Shown: positions 7,413 through 14,621, numbered from the stretch's first letter. The stretch is DNA of 22,054 nucleotides from JACQAI01 sp035507915 (GCA_035507915.1 DATJNS010000324.1:1-22054); one strand, 5' to 3'. Notes: generated by a model from the sequence alone, not told the origin. Numbers and translations are program-made.

Positions 7413-8215
7413 GCCGCATCGCTCAGGTCCGAGCCGGCCGCTCGGACGAAGGTGACGTCGTGCGCCGGCGGCTCGGGCCGGCGGTGGAACCCCGCGCGCT
7501 TCAGCCACAGGGACAGCGCCTCCCAGTGGATACCCGCGATGACTTTTACGGTCATGAGCGGGTGGCGGATGACGTTGCGCAGGATGCTCGTGTCGCTCAG
7601 CGTCTCGCGCCGCGCCGTGTGGGTGGCGAGCAGCGCCTGGGCGCCGTCGATCAGGTGGCGGATCTGGATCGCCAGGCGCTCGCCCGGTGGCTTCAGGCGG
7701 AATCGGTACTCGCCGGCAAGCGGCAGGAAGGGCGAGACGTAGAAACCCTTGGCGCAGGCCTGGTCGATCGTGGCGCCGGGCTCCCGATCGCGCGGCACCT
7801 CGATCAGATAGCCGTGCTTGTCGCCGAAGGTGTTGCGCACCTCGTAGAGGATCGCGCTCAACGCGCCGGACCGCGCGTGGCAGAAGAACACCGACAGCGG
7901 GTTGAAGACGTAGCCCCACAGGCGCGGAAAGCACAGCAGCGCGATGCGGCCGCCGGTCTCGATTCCGTTCGCCGCCAGCGCGGCGTCGACCCAGGCGCGC
8001 GGCGGCGTGCCGTCGCGGCGCCCGTGGTCGCGATCATGGAAGCTCAGGAGATTGAAGCGGTTGTGCGAGAACCAGCGCAGCCGCCGGTCGAGCGCCGGCA
8101 GCTCGTCGAGATCGATCAGCAGCGAGAACACGCGATAGCGCAGCCGGTGATGCGGTCGCGCCCGGCGATGCATCACCTCGCCGACATAGAGGCAGGAGGC
8201 GAGGGGGTCGGTCAC
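7409..8215 (-). CDS. DUF1365 family protein
   Basis: A 268-residue DUF1365 protein of normal length. Recognisable family features are the opening LYVGEVMHRRARPHHRLRYR, the FLLIDLDELP-like stretch (here SLLIDLDELPAL), SFHDRDHG, and the central FPRLWGYVFNPLSVFFCH segment followed by YEVRNTFGDKHGY. The biochemical function of DUF1365 is not established, but the gene is almost always found between a flavin amine oxidase-like gene and a CFA-synthase-like gene, so a part in modifying membrane fatty acids is well supported by context. The start is GTG at 8215, whose bases overlap the stop of the FAD gene (GTGA); its own stop overlaps the ATG of the methyltransferase. The three genes must be co-transcribed and translationally coupled. 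Confidence 0.93.
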   Translation of the reverse strand: MTDPLASCLYVGEVMHRRARPHHRLRYRVFSLLIDLDELPALDRRLRWFSHNRFNLLSFHDRDHGRRDGTPPRAWVDAALAANGIETGGRIALLCFPRLWGYVFNPLSVFFCHARSGALSAILYEVRNTFGDKHGYLIEVPRDREPGATIDQACAKGFYVSPFLPLAGEYRFRLKPPGERLAIQIRHLIDGAQALLATHTARRETLSDTSILRNVIRHPLMTVKVIAGIHWEALSLWLKRAGFHRRPEPPAHDVTFVRAAGSDLSDAA

Positions 8216-9627
8216 GGGACCGGATCGTTCTGCTGCGCGCTTTCCGTCACTCCCGCGAAAGCGGGGGACCAGGAGTCACGACCGCGATGGTCGAGCGCGT
8301 GCTCCGGGATGCCCGCTTGCGCGGGCATGACGGTCTTGGGCGATGGGACCGAAGTGGCTTCCGTCTCCCACGGCGGCGGGGCGCCGAGCGCGCGCGCGAC
8401 GGCGAGGCCCGACGCGAGGCCGTCCTCGTGGAAGCCGTAGCCGAGCCAGGCGCCGGCGAACCAGGTGCGACGCACGCCCTGCAGCGATGCCATCGCGCGC
8501 TGCGCCGCGATCGCCGCGCGATCGAAGACCGGATGGTCGTAGTCGAAGCTGCCGTAGACCAGCGCGGCGCGCGGCGCGCGCGGCGGGTTGAGGGTGACGA
8601 ACAGATCGAGCGCCGGATCGAGGTTCTGCAGGCGGTTCATCCAGTAGGTCACGGCGACCGCGCCGCGGCGCGCCGCATCGGGCTCGGGCGCCAGGTAGTT
8701 CCAGCTCGCCCACACCGAGCGGCGCCGCGGCATCAGGTCGGGGTCGCCGTGCAGCACCGCGCGATTGGGCTGGAAGCGGAACGCGCCGAGCAGCGCGCGC
8801 TCGTGCGGCGCGGCGTCGGCCAGCAGGCCGAGCGCCTGGTCGGCATGGCACGCCAGCACGACCTGGTCGAACCGCCGCGTCTCGCCCAGCGCGTCGCGCA
8901 CCGCGACGCCGTCGGCGTCGCGCCCGACGCGCGTCGCCGCCGCGTGCCGGATCGCGTTCGGCCCGAGCGCGGCCGCGACGCGCGCGACGTAGCGTCGGCT
9001 GCCGCCCGTCACGGTGCGCCAGCGCGGCCGATCGGTCAGCTGCAGGAGTCCGTGATTGTCGAGGAAGCGCGCGAAGGTCGGCAGCGGGAACTCGAGCATC
9101 TCGGCGACCGGGGTCGACCAGATCGCCGCGCCCATCGGCAGCAGATGGTCGTCGAGGAAGCCGGCGGAGTAGCGCCCGCGCGCGAGGAACTCGCCCAGTG
9201 TCACATCCGGCGCGTCGGCGCGCCGCAGCAGCGCGCGCGCCTCGCGGTAGAAGCGCAGCGTGTCGGCGACCATGCGCCAGAAGCGCGGCCGCGCCAGGTT
9301 GCGCTTCTGGGCGATCAGGCCGGCGAGATTGGTCCCGGAATATTCGAGCGCGCCGTCGCGGATCGACACCGCGAACGACATGTCGCTCGGCTCGGTCGCG
9401 ACGTCGAGCGCGCCGAACAGCCGGACCAGGTTCGGGTAATTGCGCTCGTTGTAGACGATGAAACCGGTGTCGACCGGCACGCTGCGTCCGCCCGCCGTCA
9501 CCTCGACCGTGTTGGAGTGGCCGCCCAGCCGATCGGCGCTCTCGTAGAGGGTCACGTCATGGCGCCGGCGCAGGGCCCACGCCGCGCCCAGCCCCGATAT
9601 GCCGGCGCCGATCACCGCGATGCGCAT
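8212..9627 (-). CDS. FAD-dependent amine-oxidase-like protein with a repeat-derived C-terminal tail
   Basis: A 471-residue NAD(P)/FAD-binding protein of the flavin amine oxidase fold. Seen: the dinucleotide-binding motif VIGAGISGLGAAWAL (GxGxxG at 7-12), Glu29 closing the beta-alpha-beta unit, GGHSNTV at 35-41, DTGFIVYNE, and a C-terminal FAD contact region FAGAWLGYGFHEDGLASG. Related proteins sit next to DUF1365 and CFA-like genes and are thought to oxidise or desaturate modified fatty acyl chains. I choose ATG 9627 because the Rossmann motif begins there; in-frame sequence further upstream is not conserved-looking. About the last 41 residues (KTVMPAQAGIPEH... to the end) are encoded by a dispersed palindromic DNA repeat and are probably not part of the ancestral protein. 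The TGA overlaps the next gene's GTG. Confidence 0.92.
   Translation of the reverse strand: MRIAVIGAGISGLGAAWALRRRHDVTLYESADRLGGHSNTVEVTAGGRSVPVDTGFIVYNERNYPNLVRLFGALDVATEPSDMSFAVSIRDGALEYSGTNLAGLIAQKRNLARPRFWRMVADTLRFYREARALLRRADAPDVTLGEFLARGRYSAGFLDDHLLPMGAAIWSTPVAEMLEFPLPTFARFLDNHGLLQLTDRPRWRTVTGGSRRYVARVAAALGPNAIRHAAATRVGRDADGVAVRDALGETRRFDQVVLACHADQALGLLADAAPHERALLGAFRFQPNRAVLHGDPDLMPRRRSVWASWNYLAPEPDAARRGAVAVTYWMNRLQNLDPALDLFVTLNPPRAPRAALVYGSFDYDHPVFDRAAIAAQRAMASLQGVRRTWFAGAWLGYGFHEDGLASGLAVARALGAPPPWETEATSVPSPKTVMPAQAGIPEHALDHRGRDSWSPAFAGVTESAQQNDPVP
8245..8333. repeat. Palindromic repeat (AGIQ/SPAFAGVT type) inside the FAD gene
   Basis: Outer arms CGTCA (8245-8249) and TGACG pair; inside are two hairpins, CCCGC-GAAA-GCGGG at about 8252-8265 and GCCCGC-TTGC-GCGGGC near 8310-8325. 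Read on the minus strand it encodes VMPAQAGIPEH and SPAFAGVTE, a protein-level signature well known from dispersed intergenic repeats in many proteobacteria. The same family occurs at 21304-21362 in the opposite orientation. Unusually, this copy is within an open reading frame. Confidence 0.9.
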
Positions 9628-9694
9628 CGCCCGAGCAAGCCCCCTCGCCAATTGCCTGCTCCCCATTGGCGGAGAGCGTCGGATCGCGTCCGAC

Positions 9695-9724
9695 CTTGTT
9701 CGTCGACCGAGCCGTAGCGGATCA
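9695..9724 (-). promoter_or_regulatory. Candidate ECF/RpoE-like promoter for the FAD-DUF1365-methyltransferase cluster
   Basis: On the minus strand TGATCC (9724-9719) is followed after 18 nt by AACAAG (9700-9695), about 67 nt before the FAD start codon. TGATCC is the -35 hexamer I remember for alphaproteobacterial RpoE (ChrR-controlled) promoters, and related gene clusters belong to that regulon in Rhodobacter. The -10 match is poor, so this is a suggestion based on motif plus context. Confidence 0.27.
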
Positions 9725-9746
9725 CGTTCGGCTTCACAAGGCGGGA

Positions 9747-9770
9747 ATCGGTCGGATTTTATCGACCGGT
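9747..9770. terminator. Possible stem-loop after the PdeM gene
   Basis: ATCGGTCG and CGACCGGT pair (one mismatch) around the 8-nt loop GATTTTAT, starting 12 nt past the PdeM stop codon on the minus strand. No U-tract follows on that strand, so it is not a standard intrinsic terminator; it might be a weak terminator, an RNA-stabilising stem or a binding site. Confidence 0.28.
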
Positions 9771-9781
9771 CGGGCTCGGCG

Positions 9782-10492
9782 TCAGGCCGCGCCGCGGCTG
9801 AGCCGCGCGTGCCCGACGCCGACGACGCGCGACGGGCCGAGCAGGAAGGCGTCGAAGCCGCGGCCGAACAGCGCGCGCAGGGGCGGCGCGAACACGTCGA
9901 GCCCGCCCGCATAGGCGCCGAAGGCGGGCAGCACCAGCCGGCGCCCGTCGGTCACGAAGCAACGCGCCGACAGCCGGCGCGCGCGCAGCTGCAGGGTCGC
10001 CTTGGGGTGGTAATGGCCGCTGACCTCGCCGGGCGCGTCGCCCGCCACCGCCGCGTGCCGGAAGGTCAGCGCGCCGAGCGTGACGGCCTCGTGCACCGCG
10101 CCGCCCCACGGGTCGCCGGCCGGCCGGTGGCCCGGCAGCGGGTCGTGGTTGCCAGCCACCCAGATCCATTCGACGGCGCCGACCAGGGCGGCCAGCCGCG
10201 CCGCGGCGCCGGGCGCCATGCGCCGGGCGGCGCCGCCGTCGTGGAAGCTGTCGCCCAGCGCGATCACGCGCGCCGGCTCGAGGCGCGCCGCCGCCTCGCT
10301 CAGCCGGTCGAGCGTCGCGTCGGTGTCGTAGGGTGGCAGCAGGCTGCCGGCCGCCGCGAAGCTCGAGCCCTTCTCGAGATGCAGGTCGGCGACCACCAGG
10401 GTCGCGCGCGCCGGCCACCACAGCGCACCCGACAGATCGGCGACCAGCTCGACGCCGTTGACGCGGAAGGCGGCACCGGACTCGAGGGTCAA
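9782..10492 (-). CDS. pdeM: PdeM-type ligase-associated metallophosphoesterase
   Basis: A 236-residue calcineurin-like phosphoesterase. All family metal motifs are seen: ADLHLEKG (Asp36, His38), ALGDSFHD (Asp81), GNHDP (Asn115, His116), and GHYHP (His160, His162), along with the PdeM-like opening VNGVELVADLSGALWWPA. PdeM proteins are predicted DNA-damage-response endonucleases or phosphodiesterases, usually encoded with an ATP-dependent DNA ligase, an Lhr-like DEXH helicase and an exonuclease. None of those partners is in this window, so this copy is an orphan. The start appears to be TTG at 10492: the CPBP stop codon lies in the same frame just 12 nt upstream, and no ATG or GTG fits near the conserved N-terminus. 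GAGGG overlapping the CPBP stop would serve as ribosome binding site, suggesting coupled translation. Confidence 0.92.
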   Translation of the reverse strand: MTLESGAAFRVNGVELVADLSGALWWPARATLVVADLHLEKGSSFAAAGSLLPPYDTDATLDRLSEAAARLEPARVIALGDSFHDGGAARRMAPGAAARLAALVGAVEWIWVAGNHDPLPGHRPAGDPWGGAVHEAVTLGALTFRHAAVAGDAPGEVSGHYHPKATLQLRARRLSARCFVTDGRRLVLPAFGAYAGGLDVFAPPLRALFGRGFDAFLLGPSRVVGVGHARLSRGAA

Positions 10493-10504
10493 GTCACCGG
10501 GCCC

Positions 10505-11278
10505 TCACGGCCAGGCGAGCCAGCCGAGCCACAGCGCGACGAGGGGAGTCGCTCCGGCCGTGGCATTGTTGCAGGCGTGCACGACGATCGAGGCGCGCAC
10601 CGATCTGCCGTAGTGCCGTGCCAGCGGCAGCGCGATCGCCGCCGGCACGAGCAAGGTCATGCGGCCGACACCGTCCGGCAGATGGAGGACGAGCCACAGG
10701 GTGCTCGTGACCGCGCCGGACGCGACGGCGCCCCACCGGGTCCGCAGTCCGGTCCAGAGCCAGCCTCGGAAGAACAGCTCCTCCGCCAGCGGCGCGACGA
10801 CGACGGCCAGCGCGAGGCCGATGGCAATCAGGATCGGATTGACGCCGGCGGCCCGGCGCAGGGCTTGCGGCGACGCGTTGAGCGCGCCGAAGGTGATCAG
10901 CGCCGCATACGCGGAGATCACCAGCGCGATCACGGCAATCGCCCACGGACGCGCGATCGCGCGATCGCCGATGCCGACGCGCCAGTCGCCCTGTCCGGCG
11001 GAGGCGGCGTGGTAGAGCGCGACCCAGGTGAGAATCGTCGCGGTGCCGATGACGCCGAACACGGCGTACAGCATGGGGCGATCCGTCTCGGCGATCCGCC
11101 CGTGCAGGCCCGTGACGCCGAGCACCACGCCGAAGAAGAAGCTCACGGCGAGCGCGCCGACATACGAGAGCAGGCTCCACACGACGGCCCGGCCCATGAG
11201 GCGCCAGCCGGACGGCGGTGCGACGGCGGCAGCCTCGGGCGTCGACGAAGCCGCCGGCTCGTCCGGGACGATGGTCAT
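10505..11278 (-). CDS. CPBP family intramembrane glutamic protease
   Basis: A 257-residue membrane protein of the CPBP (CAAX protease and bacteriocin-processing, Abi, Rce1-like) family with about seven or eight hydrophobic segments. The three catalytic motifs are present: EELFFR (Glu166, Glu167, Arg171), LWLVLH with His199, and HACNN with His234 and Asn238. Such enzymes cleave within or near the membrane; bacterial substrates include prenylated-like or peptide targets and some regulators, but none can be named here. It has an Ala/Ser/Pro-rich cytosolic N-terminus of about 25 residues. ATG start at 11278, with an extended -10 element 30 nt upstream. The PdeM gene follows after 12 nt, so the two are probably co-transcribed. 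Neighbouring genes do not reveal a substrate. Confidence 0.92.
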   Translation of the reverse strand: MTIVPDEPAASSTPEAAAVAPPSGWRLMGRAVVWSLLSYVGALAVSFFFGVVLGVTGLHGRIAETDRPMLYAVFGVIGTATILTWVALYHAASAGQGDWRVGIGDRAIARPWAIAVIALVISAYAALITFGALNASPQALRRAAGVNPILIAIGLALAVVVAPLAEELFFRGWLWTGLRTRWGAVASGAVTSTLWLVLHLPDGVGRMTLLVPAAIALPLARHYGRSVRASIVVHACNNATAGATPLVALWLGWLAWP

Positions 11279-11456
11279 GCGGGCGATCCGGTCTTGTGGT
11301 TCCGGCGACTATAACAGGGGTCGTACGGTCGGCCACACGACACCGCGCGCTCGACGCCGTTGACGTGGAAGCGCGCGGGCAACATCGTTCGTGGCGGGAT
11401 ACCAGATCGCGCCGCGTGGTACCGTCGCGCCGCGCCGCTCGCGCCAAGGGGATGTC
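11279..11456. other. Divergent intergenic region between the CPBP and MBL genes
   Basis: These 178 bp separate divergent genes. They contain the candidate extended -10 promoter for the CPBP gene and a 36-codon open frame at 11275-11385 on the minus strand (see findings). The plus-strand promoter for the MBL gene is not obvious. Confidence 0.4.
11308..11316 (-). promoter_or_regulatory. Extended -10 promoter element for the CPBP gene
   Basis: On the minus strand TGTTATAGT matches the extended -10 pattern TGnTATAAT with one mismatch and stands out in the GC-rich surroundings. It lies 30 nt upstream of the CPBP start codon. The -35 position (GTGGCC, 17 nt further) is a poor match, as is common for extended -10 promoters. 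Confidence 0.4.
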
Positions 11457-12176
11457 ATGCTCACGAACCGCGACGCCGGCACGACGGTCGACGAGATCGC
11501 AGCCGGCATCTATCGGATCAGCACGCCGGTCGTTCGACCGACCGGCGGTTTCACGTACAACCAGTATCTCGTGGCCGACGAGCAGCCGCTGCTGTTCCAT
11601 ACCGGCCTCCGGCGCATGTTCCCGCTGGTGCGCGAGGCCGTCGCCGCGGTGCTGCCGCTGGAGCGGCTGCGCTACATCTCCTTCTCGCACGTCGAGGCCG
11701 ACGAATGCGGCGCGCTCAACGAGTTTCTCGCCGTGGCGCCCCATGCGGTGCCGCTGTGCGGCGCGATCGCCGCGCGCGTCTCGATGGCCGACATGGCCGA
11801 CCGCGCGCCGCAGGCGGTCGCCGATGCCGAGACCGTGGCGCTCGGCGCGCACACGGTGCGCTGGATCGACGCGCCGCACATGCCGCACGCATGGGAGTGC
11901 GGCTATCTGTTCGAGGAGACGACCCGCACCTTGCTGTGCAGCGACCTGTTCACCCAGCCGGGCGCCGAGCATCCGGCGACGACCGAGGGCGACATCCTCG
12001 AGCCGAGCGAGCAGTTTCGCGGCCAGTTCGATTATTTCTCGCACACCCGCGATGCGCGCGCGCTGATCGAGCGGATCGCCGCGACCCGGCCGACCACGCT
12101 CGCCTGCATGCATGGCGCGGCCTGGCGCGGCGACGGCGCCGCGCTGTTGCGGGCGCTCGGCGATCGGTTGGTTTGA
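11457..12176 (+). CDS. MBL-fold protein of the oxygen-binding di-iron (ODP/flavodiiron-like) type
   Basis: A 239-residue metallo-beta-lactamase fold protein. The metal ligands follow the flavodiiron pattern, HxExDE rather than HxHxDH: SHVEADE (His78, Glu80, Asp82), APHMPHAWE (His141 or His144), CSDLF (Asp163) and CMHG (His219). That spacing matches the oxygen- or nitric-oxide-reducing diiron domain of flavodiiron proteins, but there is no flavodoxin domain, so it is a stand-alone ODP-like domain, possibly an oxygen or NO sensor or a reductase needing an outside electron donor. ATG 11457 is chosen over an in-frame upstream start because the strong ribosome binding site AAGGGGATG lies just before it. 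The PrpF-family gene follows after 34 nt in the same direction. Confidence 0.9.
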   Translation: MLTNRDAGTTVDEIAAGIYRISTPVVRPTGGFTYNQYLVADEQPLLFHTGLRRMFPLVREAVAAVLPLERLRYISFSHVEADECGALNEFLAVAPHAVPLCGAIAARVSMADMADRAPQAVADAETVALGAHTVRWIDAPHMPHAWECGYLFEETTRTLLCSDLFTQPGAEHPATTEGDILEPSEQFRGQFDYFSHTRDARALIERIAATRPTTLACMHGAAWRGDGAALLRALGDRLV

Positions 12177-12210
12177 CGACGGACTGCACCCCGGCTCTGG
12201 GAGGTCGACC

Positions 12211-13356
12211 ATGCTGCAGAGGAAGCTCAAGGCCGTGTTCATGCGCGGCGGCACCAGCAAGGCGCTGATGTTCCACCAGCGCGACCTGCCGGCGGCGCGC
12301 GACGACTGGGCGCCGATCTTTCTCGGCGCGATCGGCGCGCCCGATCCCAACGGCCGGCAGCTCGACGGCATGGGCGGCGGCGTGTCGTCGCTCTCCAAGG
12401 TGTGCGTGATCGGCCCGCCGAGCCGCTCGGACGCCGACGTCGATTACACCTTCGCGCAGGTCTCGGTGAAGGAGGCGGTGGTCGACTACAGCGGCAATTG
12501 CGGCAACATGTCGTCGGCGGTCGGGCCGTTCGCGCTCGACGAGGGCCTGGTGCGCGGCGGCGGCAACGAGGCCTGCGTGCGCATCCACAACACCAACACG
12601 AAGAAGATCATCGTATCGCGCTTCCCGATCGAGGAGGGCATGGCCGCGGTCGACGGCGACTTCGTGCTGCCCGGCGTCGCGGGCTCGGGCGCGCCGATCC
12701 GCCTCGAGTTCACCGATCCGGGCGGCGCCGGCACCGGCAAGCTGCTGCCGAGCGGTCAGGCCGTCGACGTGCTCGAGGTGCCCGGGCTGGGCTCGATCGA
12801 GGCGTCGCTGATCGACGCCGCCAATCCGTGCGTGTTCGTCGCGGCGTCCGCGCTCGGCGCGACCGGCCTCGAGATGCCGGACCAGGTCGAGGCCGACGCC
12901 GGCCTGCTCGCCAAGCTCGAGGCGATCCGGCGCGCCGCGAGCATGCGCATGGGCCTCGCCGCCACCGCCGAGGCGGCCGGCAAGATCACGGGCATTCCGA
13001 AGATCGCCATGGTGGCGGCGCCGGCGACCGCGCGCACCCTGTCGCGCGAAACCGTCGGAGCCGACGCGATGGACATCGCGGTGCGCATGATCTCGGTCGG
13101 TCAGCCGCACCGCGCGGTGCCGTTGACCGGCGCGATGTGCCTGGCGGTCGCCACGCGCATCGAGGGCTCGATCCCGCACCGCCTGGCGCGGCCGCCCAAG
13201 TCCGCGGCCGACGACATAAGGATCGCCCAGCCGTCGGGCCTCACCGTGGTCGCCGCGACGGTGCGGCGCAACGGCGGCTGGGTCGCCGACAACGCCGTGG
13301 TCTACCGCACGGCGCGCCGCCTGATGGAAGGCGTCGTCTACTACCGCGCGCGCTAA
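12211..13356 (+). CDS. PrpF-family isomerase (methylaconitate/oxalomesaconate isomerase-like)
   Basis: A 381-residue PrpF protein with a diaminopimelate-epimerase-like double fold. Seen: MRGGTSKALMF at 11-21, GMGGGVSSLSK with Lys63, and SGNCGNMSSAVGPFALDEG with Cys97; Lys63 and Cys97 keep the 34-residue spacing of the two residues implicated in catalysis in PrpF. Characterised relatives move a double bond or isomerise cis/trans in tricarboxylates, such as methylaconitate in the 2-methylcitrate cycle or 4-oxalomesaconate in aromatic ring-cleavage pathways. Neither AcnD/PrpC nor ring-cleavage genes are in the window, so the substrate is open. ATG 12211 has GGGAGG 6 nt upstream. Its TAA overlaps the stop of the convergent acyl-CoA dehydrogenase gene. 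Confidence 0.92.
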   Translation: MLQRKLKAVFMRGGTSKALMFHQRDLPAARDDWAPIFLGAIGAPDPNGRQLDGMGGGVSSLSKVCVIGPPSRSDADVDYTFAQVSVKEAVVDYSGNCGNMSSAVGPFALDEGLVRGGGNEACVRIHNTNTKKIIVSRFPIEEGMAAVDGDFVLPGVAGSGAPIRLEFTDPGGAGTGKLLPSGQAVDVLEVPGLGSIEASLIDAANPCVFVAASALGATGLEMPDQVEADAGLLAKLEAIRRAASMRMGLAATAEAAGKITGIPKIAMVAAPATARTLSRETVGADAMDIAVRMISVGQPHRAVPLTGAMCLAVATRIEGSIPHRLARPPKSAADDIRIAQPSGLTVVAATVRRNGGWVADNAVVYRTARRLMEGVVYYRAR

Positions 13357-14621
13357 CCGGCGACGTTCTTCGGCACGTCGCGGAACGGGCGGTCGGTGTC
13401 GGTGCGCGGCTCCTTCGGCATGCCGAGCACGCGCTCGGCGATGATGTTGCGCTGGATCTCGTCGGTGCCGCCGGCGATCGAGGCCGACGGCGTCGACACG
13501 AAGATCTCGGCGATCTTGCCGTCGACCGGGCCGTCGGCGCCCGCCAGCATCGCCTCGGCGCCGGCGATCAGGGTGTGGACGCGCGCCGCCGCGCGCGCCA
13601 CGTGGCTCGACACCAGCTTGCCGAGCGAGCCCTCGGGGCCTTGCGGGCGGCCGAGCTCCTGGGCGGCGCGCGCGCGCCGCGCCGTCCATTCCGCGCTTTT
13701 CGACAGGGTCAGGAGCTTGGCGATCTCCTGGCGCACGACCGGGTCCTGAGCGCGCCCCATCGCCTTGGCGCGCTCGATCACCCATTCGACGCGGCCGACG
13801 CGCTGCGGATACCACTTGTAGGGTTCCATCACGGTGGCGATCTCGGCGCGCTCCTCGTCGTAGATGCGGCCGGGGCGGGTCGAGCCGGCCGCCCAGCTGC
13901 GCAGCGCGTCGGCGCCGCGGCGTTCGTGCATCAGGGTCGTGGTGGCAACCGCCCAGCCGGTGCCGACCTCGGAGACCAGCATCTCGGGCGGCACCATGGC
14001 GTCGGTGAAGAACACCTGGTTGAACGAGGCGTGGCCGTTCATCTGGCGCAGCGGCTGCACCGCGACCCCGGGCTGGCGCATGTCGAGGATGAAGTACGAC
14101 AGGCCCTTGTGCTTCGGCACGTCCGAGTCGGTGCGCGCGAGCAGCAGGCCCCAGTGCGCCTTGTGCGCGCTGGTGGTCCACACCTTCTGGCCGTTGACCA
14201 CCCAGTGGTTGCCCTTGAACTCGGCGCGGGTGAGCGCGCCCGCGAGATCCGAGCCGCTGCCCGGCTCGCTGAACAGCTGGCACCAGATGTCCTCGCCGGT
14301 CAGGATGCGGCGCAGGAACTTCTGCTTCTGCATGTCCGAGCCGTGCGCCAGCAGGGTCGCCGCGGCCAAGGTGCGGATGCCGCCCTTGGGCACGCCGACC
14401 GCGCCGATGCGCTGGAACTCCTCCTCGACCACCGAGACGAGCGCCAGCGGCAGGTCGCGGCCGTACCAGTCCTTCGGCCAGTGCGGCGCGCCCCAGCCGC
14501 TGTCGATCAGCTGGTTGCGCCACTCGATCAGGCCGAGGTCGGGGCTCCAGTTCGCCGCCAGCCAGGCGCGCACCTCGGCGCGCACGGCGTCCTCGGTCGG
14601 GATTTCGGCCGGCGCGCTCAT
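13353..14621 (-). CDS. Acyl-CoA dehydrogenase family protein (subunit with helix-G glutamate)
   Basis: A 422-residue acyl-CoA dehydrogenase. Seen: the FAD/substrate signature QLFSEPGSGSD at 115-125, WTTSAHKA, and a C-terminal GGTDEIQRNIIAERVLG at 384-400. At the medium-chain-type catalytic position (xEGT) it has GGT, but LMHERRG places Glu233 where isovaleryl- and long-chain-type enzymes carry their base, so it may be the catalytic partner. It oxidises an acyl-CoA at C2-C3, passing electrons to ETF. The start is taken at ATG 14621 (MSAPAEIPTED), which overlaps the stop of the second dehydrogenase gene by 4 bp. This arrangement resembles the paired FadE subunits that form alpha2beta2 enzymes for bulky or branched substrates in actinobacterial steroid degradation. 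Confidence 0.93.
   Translation of the reverse strand: MSAPAEIPTEDAVRAEVRAWLAANWSPDLGLIEWRNQLIDSGWGAPHWPKDWYGRDLPLALVSVVEEEFQRIGAVGVPKGGIRTLAAATLLAHGSDMQKQKFLRRILTGEDIWCQLFSEPGSGSDLAGALTRAEFKGNHWVVNGQKVWTTSAHKAHWGLLLARTDSDVPKHKGLSYFILDMRQPGVAVQPLRQMNGHASFNQVFFTDAMVPPEMLVSEVGTGWAVATTTLMHERRGADALRSWAAGSTRPGRIYDEERAEIATVMEPYKWYPQRVGRVEWVIERAKAMGRAQDPVVRQEIAKLLTLSKSAEWTARRARAAQELGRPQGPEGSLGKLVSSHVARAAARVHTLIAGAEAMLAGADGPVDGKIAEIFVSTPSASIAGGTDEIQRNIIAERVLGMPKEPRTDTDRPFRDVPKNVAG

Larger units (their letters stand above)
9628..9781. other. Intergenic region upstream of the lipid-modification cluster
   Basis: These 154 bp lie between the PdeM stop and the FAD gene start on the minus strand and should hold the promoter of the three-gene cluster. 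It is relatively AT-rich around 9740-9765. A candidate ECF-type promoter and one hairpin are listed separately. No gene is seen. Confidence 0.5.

Noticed and set aside
7413..7934. N-terminal extension of the methyltransferase frame into the DUF1365 gene.
   Set aside because: The extension is the DUF1365 gene read in another frame. The ATG at 7412 gives a normal family length and the usual ATGA overlap.
9628..9912. N-terminal extension of the FAD protein.
   Set aside because: The Rossmann motif starts right at ATG 9627, as in the family. The extra residues are Arg/Ser-rich and overlap the PdeM gene.
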